Source of the DNA: Pseudofabraea citricarpa
Lineage: Eukaryota; Ascomycota; Leotiomycetes; Helotiales; Dermateaceae
Direction: 5' to 3'
DNA length: 64,000 nucleotides
Assembly: GCA_029641185.1 (NCBI GenBank)
Contig: JAPWGK010000011.1
Location: 186,001-250,000 of the forward strand
Made by a program: the position numbers and the translations under genes. Under the pieces are notes generated by a model. The model saw only the letters and a program-made list of their open reading frames with translations. It was not told the origin of the DNA and searched no databases. This document shows, piece after piece, positions 38,501 through 50,911 of this stretch. Numbering within the stretch: position 1 is the stretch's first letter; each line of letters starts with the position of its first letter.

Positions 38501-41500
38501 ACACAGGGTGAGGACCCATCTCCATCCAGACAGTGTGGTCGTCAATCAAGGAGCTTCTCAGACCAGCCTCAAGGCCTCCAAGGAAGTCAACAGTGTCTCT
38601 GCAATGTTGTGCAAGATATCTTGCATTAAAAGTTCCTGGTGAGTCGACAACCTCCCCAAGAAGTGGAGAGATAACAGGGATCGTTGGCGCATGGAAGAGA
38701 GTGGAGGATGCAGCAGCCGTAAATGCATCGACAATAGGTTCGACCTGAGAGCTATGGAATGCATATGGCACGTTGAGTTTGGTATTTTTGAACCCGTTGG
38801 AAGTCAGAGTCTGACTGAGCCTGTCAATCTCATCCACGGTAGCGGAGAAAACAACTTGCTCGGGTCCGTTGATGCAGGCCTTTTCAATGGCCGAGTTTGC
38901 AACAAGGTGCTCAACACTTTCAAGGCTGGAGCTGACTGCAAGCATTCCATGGCTGCCAGCGGTACAGTTAGAAACAAGAAGTTGTGCTCGTAGACCGACA
39001 AGACGAATAGTATCAAGGATTGATAGTACACCGGCAACTTGAAGTGCAGCATATTCTCCAAGTGAGTGTCCAATGACAGTAGATGGAACAATGCCCCAAG
39101 ATTTCCAGAGTTGTGCTAGAGACATCTCCACGCTGACAATTGCTAATTGCGTCATTATTGGTGTGGCGCTGGCAAGGTCGGTGAGAGTGCCATCGATCAA
39201 TGAGATGAAGCTTGGGAATCCCTGGCTTTTAGCAATCTGGTCGCAGTCTTCAATGTCGCGACGGAATTGCTTTGAGTGCTCGAACAAGCTCTTGCCCATT
39301 CCCAAGTAATGTGACCCTTGGCCAGTGAAGGCAAAAGCAATACGGGGCTTTGTGCTGGAGACCGGAACACGTGGTGCTTGAGCTAATGTGCTCAATGATT
39401 GCTCGAGTTGCGCAAGAGACTTAGCCTCAATGGCCACTCGGTAGTTGTAGTGGTATCGACGAGCAGTTGTAGTGTAAGCAAGACTGGCGAGACTGGCGGA
39501 GGGATTTGCCTGAACCCAAGACAACAATCGTTGAGCATTCTGTTTGAATGACCAGAGAGATTTGGCTGTCACAACAACAACGTGAGTTGATCGGGGGTCG
39601 GCGGACAATGAGACGCTTCGGTTTGGCGCATCATGAATGAGGGTCGCTGTGTTACCACCAGCGGCGCTGAAATTGTTCATGAAAACATATCTTGAGCCTT
39701 CAGCTGGTCGTGGGAATGCTGTTGGCTGGAAGGCAATATTAAGGTTTCTGTCCTTCAAATCCTCTGGGAAGTTGTGGTTGATCTTGTTCTTAATACCACA
39801 ATGCGGTGGGATCATGTTCTTCTGGAACATCATCAAGATCTTGACGAGCGCACAAGCTCCGGAAACCGCCTCACCGTGACCAATGTTTGATTTGACGGAA
39901 CCGACGAAAAGTGGCTGGTCCTTGCGTCGCTTAATTTGGTTTCGCGGGGCGAAGATGCTTGAAACCGACTCCATCTCAACGCCGTCACCTGCTTGAGTTC
40001 CAGTTCCGTGCATCTCGACATACTTGACATCGCGAACATCGACACTGGCTTCATCCATAACTTTTTGGAACAAGAATTGTTGAGCTCCAATGTGTGGATG
40101 GGTGATTGAAACAGCCTCGGCGCTGTGGTTGGTGGCGATACCAGCAATAACACCCAAGATGGGATCTCGATCCATCTCGGCATCCTCAAGTCGCTTCATG
40201 ATCAAGGTAACAACTCCGTCACCACGGCAGTAACCATCTGCTCCGTCGTCGTAGGTTTTGCAGGAACCCGTCTTTGAAAGGAACTGTCCCTTTGACAAGC
40301 CTGAAAAAATGTCAGGGTTGGTCATAACGTTCATTCCTCCGGTGAAAACAGTGTCGCAATCTCCAGCTCTCAATGAAGTACAAGCTAGCTGAATAGCAGC
40401 CATGCTGCTAGAGCAAGCGGTATCGATATTGAAACTGGGGCCACTGAATCCATAATGATAATTGATGCGACCTGGCCCAAAAGCGCGGACACCACCGGTG
40501 ATGAAGTAAGTGTCGACATCTTGAGCAGCGTTGATTTCTCGCCAATCGTCACTGGTCTGACCATAGAAAGTTCCAACACGATGTGCCATAGTTGATGGCG
40601 TCCGATCTCTGACGAAACCAGCCATTTCCATGGCTTCATAGGCGGTGCTAAGCGCGAGTCTTTGCATTGGATCGGTTTGTGTTGCCTCCCGCGGTGACAT
40701 GTTAAAGAAGCGAGGGTCGAACATGCCGGGTTTCTCAATGAAGCATCCGTACGGAGTATGGGACTTATTCCTGCCCTTTCCGGAGGCGTCTGTGTGCGCC
40801 TGAGCGTCGAAGCGATCGGCAGGCACCTAAATTCGAGTTAGTCAACGGCACGCGACAAGCTATTTTAGCATGGGACTAACCTCTCGGTGAACGTCGAGTC
40901 CTTGCTCAAGCAATTTCCAGAACGCCTCGTGGTCAGCGGCATCGGGAAACCGGCCAGCCATGCCCACAATAGCGATTTTGGACTCGGCCATCTTTCCAGC
41001 ACAGGCATTGGGCACGTGATTTTGAGACGTCCAAGAGACATAGTCCTCCATTGACAACTTCAGGCCACCGCCAACTTTCAGTGCTGATACCAGGCTGTTA
41101 GCTAATGCAGTAGGTCCCATTGCAAGAACGCGAACGTTCGAAACCAAAGATGTTCTGACATCGGCAACGCAGTTCTTCACGAGTTGGTCCCATTGAACCT
41201 GCTCAACCAGAATTTCGTGCACGGAGCTTCGGAAGAGATCGAGGGCTGACTTTCGGTGTTTTGAGCCAGCAGTATTAATGAGTGGGTGCACTTGGGAGTA
41301 GTGGCTGATACGGGTAGAGATATCCTCGTTCATTATTTTATCGACATCAGAGGAATCATAAAGATGGGCAGCATGGTAAGGCCCTCGGATCGAAATTTCC
41401 TTGCGTTGTAGTGATTGGAACGCTTGCGAGTGCTCAAATAAGCGACCTCGTACTGAGGGAGGTCCACTGACTGTCACTGACATAGTGCCTACGGCACTCA

Positions 41501-42203
41501 GGTATAGCTTGTTTGAAGTAGCAAGCCCCTGTCTGATCAGCTGTACTCTCTGTGAATTGGGTGTTGCTTGACCTACCTGTGCAGTGTTGAACTCTTCCAG
41601 AGCTGCCTCAGCTGCATCACCGTTGATGCCGAGAACAATGGTGGACCAGGTCTGTTCTCGATTGATAGCAGACTCCAATTGGTTTCCAATGGTGGTCACT
41701 CTGGCACCCATTCTGAATGCAATTCGAACAGCTTGAACGGCAAGCGGAATCAAAGCTGTAAGAGAGTTGCATGATGCTACGGCGGAGGCTGCGAGAAGGC
41801 CTGTACAGACTCCAAGGATTTGTGTCGAGGTGAGCTCTAAGTAAGCCAATGGCTGCTCCTCGAAGAATCTACACAAACAAACATTAGCCAAAAAAGCAAC
41901 AAGCCATGGTCAAGTCTGATCATACCCAATAAAGTGTGTCAGTTGCGCCAGGCAGGTGATCGCACTTTCCGCAGCGAGACTGGGTGTTGTTGCATTATAA
42001 TATCGCTCGGCAAACTCGGAGACGTTGGAGAAAGATGGCAACTGTCGTCGAGTACTGGCCGGTAACGAGTTCAACTCATCCTGCAGAGCAACGTGGACTT
42101 GCTCTAAGAACGAGGAGAGGAGAGGGCATCCCTTTCGGCGAAGGGCCTTCTTCAAGAAAGCCTGGCAGTCGACCGTTTGGTCACCGAATAATACAACGTC
42201 CAT
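35537..42203 (-). CDS. PKS1: Non-reducing polyketide synthase, tetrahydroxynaphthalene (melanin) type
   Basis: Four minus-strand exons (41926-42203, 40881-41868, 35634-40826, 35581 down to 35537) encode 2,167 residues, the usual size of DHN-melanin synthases. Domains in order: SAT (C114 in GVCTG, H258 in GPYHAAH); KS about 388-815 (C560 in DTACSSS, H695, H739); AT (S1010 in GHSLG); product-template domain (H1334 in GHLVNG, D1521 in YLIDSACH); two acyl carrier proteins with pantetheine serines S1706 and S1826 in DSLMSLSI; and a thioesterase/Claisen-cyclase with S1988 (GGWSAGG), D2015 and H2145 (SGNHFSMM). All catalytic residues are present. Family knowledge: this SAT-KS-AT-PT-ACP-ACP-TE order makes 1,3,6,8-tetrahydroxynaphthalene from malonyl-CoA. 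The linked dehydratase and reductase support that product. A related naphthopyrone-type product cannot be excluded from sequence alone. Confidence 0.95.
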
Positions 42204-42302
42204 CTTGAAAGTTCTGACTGAGAGTTCTCGGAATTAAGTTGAGTAGATGACAAGAGGTAGAACAAGTGATGAAGAAGAGTTTTCTGGGACCGGACGACGA
42301 GC

Positions 42303-42310
42303 ATTATATG
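42303..42310 (-). promoter_or_regulatory. TATA-like box of the polyketide synthase
   Basis: CATATAAT on the minus strand, about 100 nt upstream of the ATG at 42203. A CT-rich leader follows on the coding strand. Motif and position evidence only. Confidence 0.4.
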
Positions 42311-43170
42311 AGAAGTGTTAATCTCGATGGCAGGTTGGCCCTGCAGCTCACCCTGCCATGCATGTGCAAAGGCATCACCATCGGGAACGGATCAAGCTCA
42401 CTGTCGACTCACCTTGAAACTATCATCCAACAAGGCTCCTGTTCAGGACATGCACCACCCGATAACAAGATGAGTTCGTATCGGAGGGTGGATTAAGCGC
42501 ATCGATTTCTGAAAGAGGTATGGAGCCATGAGACAGCGGCTCTAGAAGCACAACCATTGCCAATTTGCAACCCTTGGAAGCAGATGCACCCATGGTCCAA
42601 CCACATGGGCGGCTGGGGTGGTTTGGATTTCTGTACGCAATCGACGTTCGGGGACCTATCCGTAACGCAGCTCAATGGGTGTTACACAAAAGAGCAAGAT
42701 CAGCACTTGCTGCTCATCGGGTGAATACGAGACAAGTGAATAGCAATAGCTCGACGGGTTCGCAGACGGCGCAGACAGTGCCGCGCAGGAGAGGAGCAGA
42801 GATCCCCGTCCTGATGTCAGGCCCAAGCGTTGCGATGCGAGAAGGCTTAGGATGGGGCTCTTGCTGGGGGGGTGGTTTGCACTTGCAGATACCATTATTG
42901 GGATTGCCAGCACGGCCCGTAGAAGCCAACCGGAGTAAGGGATGGCAGAGCGTTAACATGCATGTAGTGTAATCAACGTAGCAAAATTGGATGCCATGGA
43001 CTGATTTAGGCCCAAACGTGGTTTCAGTGAAGGAGCAGAGACGAAGACACGAAGAAGAAGCCCGGACGTGCCGTTAACAAGCTCGCTCGCTAGACACCGC
43101 CCTGATGCTGGCACACCCCACCGCCGGAAGAACCTTGTTCCCGAGAATAGTACAGTACAGCGGCAGTGGC

Positions 43171-43332
43171 TCAGTCAGTCAGTCAGTCAGCATGTCACTT
43201 ACTCATTCATGTTCACGGTTCACGGTTCACGGTACAGCACAACACAGTGCTCCGGCCCACCAAACTCCAGACACCAGACACCAGACACTCCGCACGCCCG
43301 CCCCGTCACTGTCACTGTCACTGTCACTGTCA
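43171..43332. repeat. Cluster of four different short tandem repeats
   Basis: Within 162 bp there are TCAG units (43171-43190), three GGTTCAC-like units (43211-43232), three ACACCAG-like units (43266-43287) and five TCACTG units (about 43304-43332). The units are unrelated to one another. Confidence 0.85.
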
Positions 43333-44494
43333 TATCCCTCTCGCTGTCACAGCACGCAACAGCCTGGAGCCTGAGCTGACCTGAGCTGACTCTGCTGTGC
43401 CCGCTTAGAACTAGGGGGCGGCGCATACCCAAACCCTGCTACAGCGTGCTCTGCCTGCCCAACAACACCATCGACACCGGGGCCAAACTAGCCTCCTCGC
43501 ACCACCTTCTCGAACTCTCCCGTTGAGATGTTTTGTTTCATTCCTGCTATCAGGCTGGTTTCGAATCTGGCAACCTTCACGTCCTGGCTATCGTGGATCG
43601 GTGGCAAACATCGAACGTCGAGCGAGCCCTTGTCAAGAGAGACTTCGGACTTTCTGAGGGCTCCTTGTTGATCAGCACCACCTCTCTGTATCAGCCGTAC
43701 CACTGTTTCATCGACACTCTCCTCGAGCTTCTGGTCCAAGTGGTCCTCGTCAACGATGACGGCACTCTGCCCTTTCCCTCATGCATTTCCAAGTGATAAG
43801 GCCAGACGGTACCGGGCTGGCCAGCTAAGCTGTCATGCTAAGATAGAGAATTTGCATAGAGTGACAGTTCATGTGTATCTGCCGTAAAGTGAGGTGTGCA
43901 TACTGAGAATGCTAAATTAACCATCAAGTCAACCATCATCAATCAAAAGTCCTCCCGTATTCGCTCGCGTGGTATCTTTGGTGTCAGCGTTTTCAGAATA
44001 ATCTGAACTTCTGAGGTAGTGTCTATAGAAGGAATACAGGATGCGTGTCTCGTGTTTCTGCGTGTTCTAAGAAAACAATGGTTGATGATGGTGGTGTGGG
44101 TAAAGTCGCTCGCTACCCTCGCAAATTATGGCTCCTCGCTTGTTTTGGGTGTTCATGTTTCTCCCATGGCAGGGCTGAGCAAAGGAGCCTCATCGGTGGA
44201 CTGGGGCAGAAATCCCCGGTTCCCCATTTTCCGGCCACTGTGTTCGTTATCCGATGCGACAAGTCGTTGCAGAGAGGATAATATTGGATAGACTCGTGCT
44301 TGCTGCAAGGGGGCCTGCCTACTCGCTCCTCTCAGACAGCATCGATGCGAGAAAGTAAGGGACCTTGAGGAACAGGTAGGGTAAACAGCCCATTTCATAT
44401 GTATAGCATGTCTCTGTCATTCGAGAGAAAGATTTTCGAGATTTGCAGCCAGGAAAATTATTGTTGGGAAGGTGTAAAGTAATTCGACTTCACG

Positions 44495-46494
44495 ATGGGT
44501 AATCATAGCTCCAAAACCGCTACACCAACGCCCGCACCGATCGTGTCCCAGGCTGTATCAGCTATTTCGACTGCACTTTCAGCTGCTATTTCGTCGCTTG
44601 AGCCTCAACCTTCGTCTTCGTTGCAGACATCTTCACTTGCAGTATCGACTACCTCGTCAGCAATCGTCCCTTTGATCACATCTTCAAGTATATCTTCGAC
44701 TATATCTTCAACTTTTTCCTCGACTATATCTTCGACCATATCTTCGACGCTGTCATCGGCTATCGAGGAGACTATAACATCGACCTCAGCCACCGTTGCT
44801 CCAACAGCTTCAAATATTGGAGGCTTAGCCGCAGGGAGACTTGAAGGACCTCTTGCCGACGCTGGCAGCTCGGTAATAAGCTCATCTATGGAAGTGATGG
44901 CAACTATGGCATCGTCAGTATCATCAGTATCAATGGTTACATCAAGGACAGTATCACAAGCGGTGTCCACAACGGTATCTCGTGCTTTAGCTTCAGCTAC
45001 CCAGACTGCACTCGCCGCTGCTGCTGCTGCTGAATCTTCAGCACCATTGCCACCAATTACTGTTGTTCAACAACCAGCGAAAGGTCCATTCTCACCAGAG
45101 AAGGCAATTCTTGGTGGTATTCCAACCATCAAACTTGATGTTCCTATCACGGCTGTATTCCTTGTTCTTTTCTTCTCGGGTGCTGTGTCGCATTTCGTAC
45201 GACACGAACTTAATGGAAAGAAGGGTCACAAGTTCCATCTGTCGGATATGGTCTTTGACTTCTGTATGGTACGAACTGTTACGTGCATCATGAGATTGGT
45301 GTGGGCTACGTGAGTTTATATTCTTCCACTTGATCTTGCCACCACTAACACCGACTAGTAAGCCTACCAATAATAGTGTCATTGTGGCGGCTCTCATCTT
45401 TGAGAATGCTGGGTAAGTACTCGCCGTCAGCTGAAGTGGCTCAGCTAACCTGTCCAAGTGTGGTTGTCTTGTTCGCTGTCAATGCCGTCTTGACTCAACG
45501 TATCCTCAGAGCCATCCATCCAAATATTGGCTGGAATCCCATCGTTAACAAGTTCTTCCTCGGCATCCTGGTTTCTGTAGTCGCCATCATTATCTGGAAC
45601 ATTGTGAATCTGACTGTCAGCTTCTTCACTCTCAACAGGAAAGTTCTAGAGACCACGCACGACTTGCTTCTATTCGGTGCATCTTGGACAACATTTCTCT
45701 CCTTGATACCAATACTCATCGTCCTTCCAGCCACCGCAATTCCCAGCTCTACACCTGTTGAGAAGTTTGGTGCCGGTCACTTTCGTACCAAGGTCATGCT
45801 TGTTATTTTCTCTTCGGCCACCCTAGCCATCGGCGCCCTTGTCCGTCTCATCGGAGCAGTCGTGGAATTTCCTATCGATAGGCCAGGAAATATCGACAGC
45901 AAGACGGTCTTCTACACTACAGGTTTCATGCTGGAGATCATCAATGTCTACCTATACTTTTTCGCTCGCTTTGATCTCCGTTTCTGGGTGCCTGACGGTG
46001 CCAGCGCACCTGGTGATTATGCGAAGGGCAAGGGCGAGAGTCCACTCATAAATAATGCAGCTGAGATGGGAACTGATGATACGATGGATTTCCAAGACGT
46101 TGATGTGAAGATGAGGATGAGCATCGCCGACTTTACGCGCGAGAAGATGGAACCCGGCCCACCAGCAGATGGAGATGGCAGATCAACAAGAGAACAAGTT
46201 AAACAAGCCATCTCCATCCTTAAGCTCAAGCACGAAATTGTCGGCCGACCTATCGACAGTGGTGACTCAGAACTACTCATCTATGCCTTCCGCGTCAAGA
46301 AGCCTTCTCCTCCTCCGCGATTCAACGGACAACGACCATCTCCACGACCCACTGATCGATATCCTTCTGACTATCCGCCACCGCCACAAGTCCCATCTGG
46401 CTACCAAGAAGATTATCCAGATTCGGAACGTAGAAACAGTGCCTGGCGTCGTGCAAGTAGAGGTTACTGGAATGCTAGACAATCACTAATCTGA
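44495..46494 (+). CDS. Seven-helix membrane protein, DUF3112 / 'family c-like GPCR' type
   Basis: Three exons (44495-45309, 45359-45412, 45459-46494) encode 634 residues. The first 190 residues are extremely rich in serine, threonine and alanine and have no clear signal peptide. Seven hydrophobic segments follow, from ITAVFLVLFFSGAVSHFV to TGFMLEIINVYLYFFARFDL. The soluble C-terminal tail of about 170 residues has proline-rich and acidic parts. The middle of the protein, with VRHELNGKKGHKFHLSDMVF and the RFDLRFWVPD ending after helix seven, matches the fungal DUF3112 family, which databases sometimes label as a family C-like G-protein-coupled receptor. That label is an annotation habit, not a demonstrated function. 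Exon 2 is only 54 nt but carries helix sequence (SVIVAALIFENAG) that joins cleanly on both sides. Confidence 0.85.
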
Positions 46495-48779
46495 TGTCTA
46501 GAAGTCGTGACTGTGTGTTTCTCTTCTGTGTGGACTGAGGTCCTCTATTTCTTGTATACAAACTTTATTATTCTACCCATCAGGGAAAGGCGGAGATTGC
46601 ATAGCGCAAAAGACAGAATGGTGTCTTCTCATCTGTCGCTGCATTGTAGTTTTATCTGTATCTTTGATAACCATATATCAAGCGGCTGGGTCCGCATTGC
46701 CGTTGAATCAGCATATTATACTAGATATTTACATTTCTTACGTTCATATTCAATTTTGCATAGTGATGACTGTCATTTTCTCAAATTATCAAGTGCGATA
46801 GATCTGCAAGCAGCCCTGCTCCGAGAAATGCTTATTATCATCACAAGTACACGATAGACTAGACAATCTCAAGAACTAATTTAGATCATAGAATATATCA
46901 TTAACTGCAGCTAATGACCTTGGCAGAAAAGACATCAGATCTAATCCCAAATACCAGACCACTTCGCAAGAAAAAAAGCGCCGAACAAGTTGATTCCCAA
47001 GATCTGTACCGCAGCACTAATCTGCGAACTACGCACGACATCTTAGTATCCAATACGACACCTATTCGACATCTATCGGTTCACTTCGCTACCGCGAGAC
47101 CGGAACCGTTGATGAGAGCATACCTAATTGAGCTTAGAGTGAGACGCCAAAAGTCAACCTTCGGAAACTTTTCAAGCTCGAGATCGACGATTCGGTTGAA
47201 TGACTCTCATTCATGGGTGATCCATCACCCGGCGAAAAATAGCACAGGATAGCAAAGGCAATAAGCTCGCAAGGATATAATCACGTGCGCCAGGCCCCAA
47301 GTCCAGATCGCTTGAAGTACAGGCGTCGAAGCTTCGCCACAAGAAGTTTAACGATAGCGACAAGAAATAAGACTCAGTGAGAGTATGAGAAATCCCAAAC
47401 GCATTTCAGACAAGCGACGACGAACAAAATCTCTTCTAGAAGAAGCTGCGACAAATCTTGTTGATATGAATGAATGAGTCTATGGTACCCAATAAAACAG
47501 CATGCGAGGCGACGGAGTGCTTGCCTTATCGGCAACTATCCGAAACGACAATTCTGACAACTTTGACATGGCCGTCACACGGTAGTTGCCATTGACTGAC
47601 TCAACGTCGAGTCCAGTCAGGTCGGCTCGAGTGTCAAGGGAAGCGATTCGAAACTCCGTCTCTATCTTTGCGAACGCAATATATTTTATTTCTGGCGGGT
47701 CTCCCCTGTCGGGGTTTTATCTTGGTCTGATGAGGTGAAGAAGACAGATAGATTTCTTTGCGTCGAGATGACATGTCGGATGGATGAATGCAATGCCTTA
47801 CTCGCTGATGGGCCAGCCTGAGAGGTTTCAATCACTGCCCAAAGACCAGACGAAAAGAATTAACGACGGGCCCGTAAAGTTAACAGCCATTTGTTGTTTA
47901 ACCGGTTTCGACACCCGCCTCAAACCTTGATGCGATGCGAGAAACGAGCAAAAATATCAAGTTAAGCGACCGAACCGGCCGACGGAGATCCCTTCTCGTT
48001 AGCCATCCCCCCCTGTGCCAATCATATGTCGGCAGTGCGACCTTACAGTTCCTGATTTTACCTTATCGGACCCGCAACAAGCCATACGACCAACTGAAAT
48101 ATCTGCCGTCTGCCGAAATCCATGCCAAGGATCGCCCGACTGATTTTAATGATGAATTGTGGGGGAAGCAGAGCACGGCGAACGGAACGGAAAGGATTCT
48201 GTTTTACGTTCGAGATTTTCTTGCGAGGGCAGATGGATGTTCAGAGGAATGGAGAAACAGAGCGTCGGTTAAACGAATCACAGATGACAGAGCCGAGATG
48301 CTTGATGGCGAGGTGACCGCATCTGGATGGCAGACTGTATGCCCCTTTTGATTTATTGGAGCGCACACGACCTGGAAGCAACAGTGCGAAGGGCCCTAGA
48401 AACCTTTCAAACATAAACATGCAGACCACGACAAGGTTAAGCAAGACATGGCCAGTATAGAGTTGTACCCCTTCGCAATGATCAGAAGAAAAGGGAAAGG
48501 CAAAGGGAGGGACCGTGAATTTTCCTCCTCTTTTTGTCTGGTTGGTCGATCTGGTCTGTCTGTCTGTCTTTGCGCAAGAGAACATAGCAAACTAAAACTA
48601 AATATATATTTGCCTATTGTCCTGCTACTTCAGCTATCGTCCTCATGCTTGCTCGTTTCCAACTCGGAATCAGAATCAGAATCAGAATCTGCTGAACTCG
48701 GAATCGTCCCGAGATCAAAACAAAATCTTCCGCATCCGTTCCCGATCGATTGCGTCTTTTTGCATCGCAAGAAAAAGTC
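46495..48779. other. Intergenic region before the MFS transporter gene
   Basis: The left end is the 3' UTR of the DUF3112-like gene. Open frames at 46914-47252 and 47935-48351 (+) show no family feature. TCAGAA units precede the transporter near 48668-48690. I support no gene. Confidence 0.45.
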
Positions 48780-50797
48780 ATGGCATCCCATCACGAAGAG
48801 GTCGAACTTATCCCGGGTACTGAGATTCTCCTAGAGGATGACTCGAGACACGGAGAGAGCGTTGTGTTGGTTCCTTCTCCAAGCAACAATCTCGATGATC
48901 CTTTGGTATGATTCTCTTTAAGCAGTATACCTTATGGAAACGAAGCGACATAAGCTTACTCATTCATAGAACTGGAGTCCAAGATGGAAGGCAGTAGTTA
49001 TCATCCTTCAAGCAGTATTCGTCTTCATCAGTGTCTTAACACCACTCTCTATCGCTCCGTTGACCGGAATCTTCATTCATGAGTTTCACAAGACACTCCC
49101 ACAGGTCAACATGCTCGTAAGTCCATCCTCCACTCGGTTTAACATCAGATATATTAGATCGTATTATACTGATGGGTTTTAGTTCGGAGCTGCTGCTATG
49201 GCCTTGGGTTATGCGAATCTAATTATCGTACCTCTAGCTAATCTTTACGGTCGACGACCTACCATCCTCGTTTGCGGCCTAATATGTGTGCTTGCGAACA
49301 TCTGGCAAGCAGTTGTAACTAGCTATCCGAGTTTCATCGGTGCTCGAGTTGTTAGTGGTCTCGGTGCCGCAGCAAACGAATCCATCATGCCGATGGTTAT
49401 CGCAGATGTAATGTTTATTCAACATCGAGGAGCTTGGATGGGTCTTTACTTGTAAGAAGAAGGCTTCCTGACTATATCTTGCATCACTCTGACAATTCGC
49501 AGCTGGTCGTACTTCTTAGGAACATTCATCGGCCCCATTATCTCAGGAGGTATCGCTTCCCACGTATCATGGAGATGGTTCTTCTGGGCATGCACAATTG
49601 CACAAGGAGTAAGTGTGCTGACATGATCCGAGAGATGTATTTTGACGTATTATAGGTCAACCTCGTAATGATGGCAGTCATCTTCCCAGAGACCAGATAT
49701 CGCCGAGACCACGAAGCCTCCTCCGACAGTGACTCGAGCGCTGGGCAAACCATCACAAGCAAAGAGAAGACCACACAAACAACAAAGCCCGCCGATAGCG
49801 AGTCTGGACCCGACGATACCTCGCCGGTTCAACTACAACGGACTTCAGGAACAGCACGAGTCACAGTAAACGAGCACCGAGAGGACGGACGCCCCAGCCG
49901 AGCCCAGTTTTCTATCATCCCCAAGTTGGAGTACAACGGCAGCAATGTGATTTTCCGCGATGTGCTCGCCCCTATTCAGATATTCACGGTTCCCATTATT
50001 CTCTGGGCTTCTCTGTCTTTGGGCTTTGCGGCAAACTGCTTGCTTGCACTCAATCTCACACAAGCACAAGTTTTCGAGGCTCCGCCATACCTCTTTTCGC
50101 CCGCTCAAGTCGGCTTTGTCAATTTTGCCTTCGTTGTAGGAGGCATTATTGGCTTGTTGACCGCGGGTCCGTTCAGTGACTGGGTAAGCATGAGGGCAAC
50201 TCTCAGAAACAAGGGTATCAGAGAAGCCGAGATGAGATTGATTGCGTTGGTCCCGTACATTATCTTTTGTCTCATTGGAATGACGGTAAGTTGCTCGGAT
50301 AGCAGAGTAGTAAAATCACGCTGACAGATTCCACAGATTGCAGCGGTTGGGTATCAACGCCATTGGTCTTGGCAGGTAATTGTCGTTGTGGGGTATGGCT
50401 TTGTAGGGATTGAGGTTGTCTCAATCCCCGCAATTGTGATCGCCGTAGGTTTCTCAAGTCATATTTTCTAGCTTCTTAAACTAATGGAACTAGTATGCTG
50501 TAGATTGCTACAAGCACCTTCCAGGACAGATTATGGTCACAGCCACCATCATCAAGAATACATTTGGGGTATGTGGATGCCTTCCCGGTATATGGAAGAA
50601 GACAAGCACTAACAGTGAACTAGTTTGGTATGATTTTCTTCTTTAACGACTGGGCTGTCAGTGCTGGATTCATTCCCCCAGTTATGACTTTGATGGCACT
50701 AGCTGTTGGCTTCACGACGATCGGCATGTGCATCTTCCTCGTATGGGGGAAACAATTTCGAAGAATGACAAAGGACTCGAAGCTTCACCACCTGTGA
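48780..50797 (+). CDS. MFS multidrug-type transporter (DHA family)
   Basis: Eight exons (48780-48905, 48970-49116, 49183-49451, 49503-49608, 49656-50285, 50337-50444, 50494-50568, 50624-50797) encode 544 residues. The N-terminal cytosolic tail ends in DDPLNWSPRWKA, the common entry to helix 1 in fungal drug:proton antiporters. The loop between helices 2 and 3 carries the MFS signature as NLYGRRPTILVCG. About twelve hydrophobic segments are visible, with a long charged central loop (RRDHEASSDSDSSAGQ onward, about 75 residues) between the two halves. Expected location is the plasma membrane and expected role is export of small molecules by proton exchange; the substrate is unknown. Every exon junction keeps frame and helix continuity. 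Confidence 0.88.
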
Positions 50798-50911
50798 GGG
50801 GATATGGATACGGGGACGGGTCAGAGCCCAGAGCCGAATCGAAAGACTCCAGTAAGCACATCGTTTACATGAAATTTTATCCAGTATTAGGACAGCCTAG
50901 TTAAACAAAGC

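Larger units (their letters stand above)
42204..44494. other. Upstream region of the polyketide synthase and of the DUF3112-like gene
   Basis: The 2.3-kb spacer separates divergent genes. The first 150 nt form the synthase core promoter. A dense cluster of short tandem repeats lies at 43171-43332 and a GTACAGTAC word at 43150-43158. I support no gene. Confidence 0.5.

Noticed and set aside
35607..42203. Many open frames antisense to, or in other frames of, the polyketide synthase
   Set aside because: Shadows of a long coding region; the synthase frame carries all domains.
46914..48351. Open frames of 112 and 138 codons (+)
   Set aside because: No recognisable features and no plausible exon chain.
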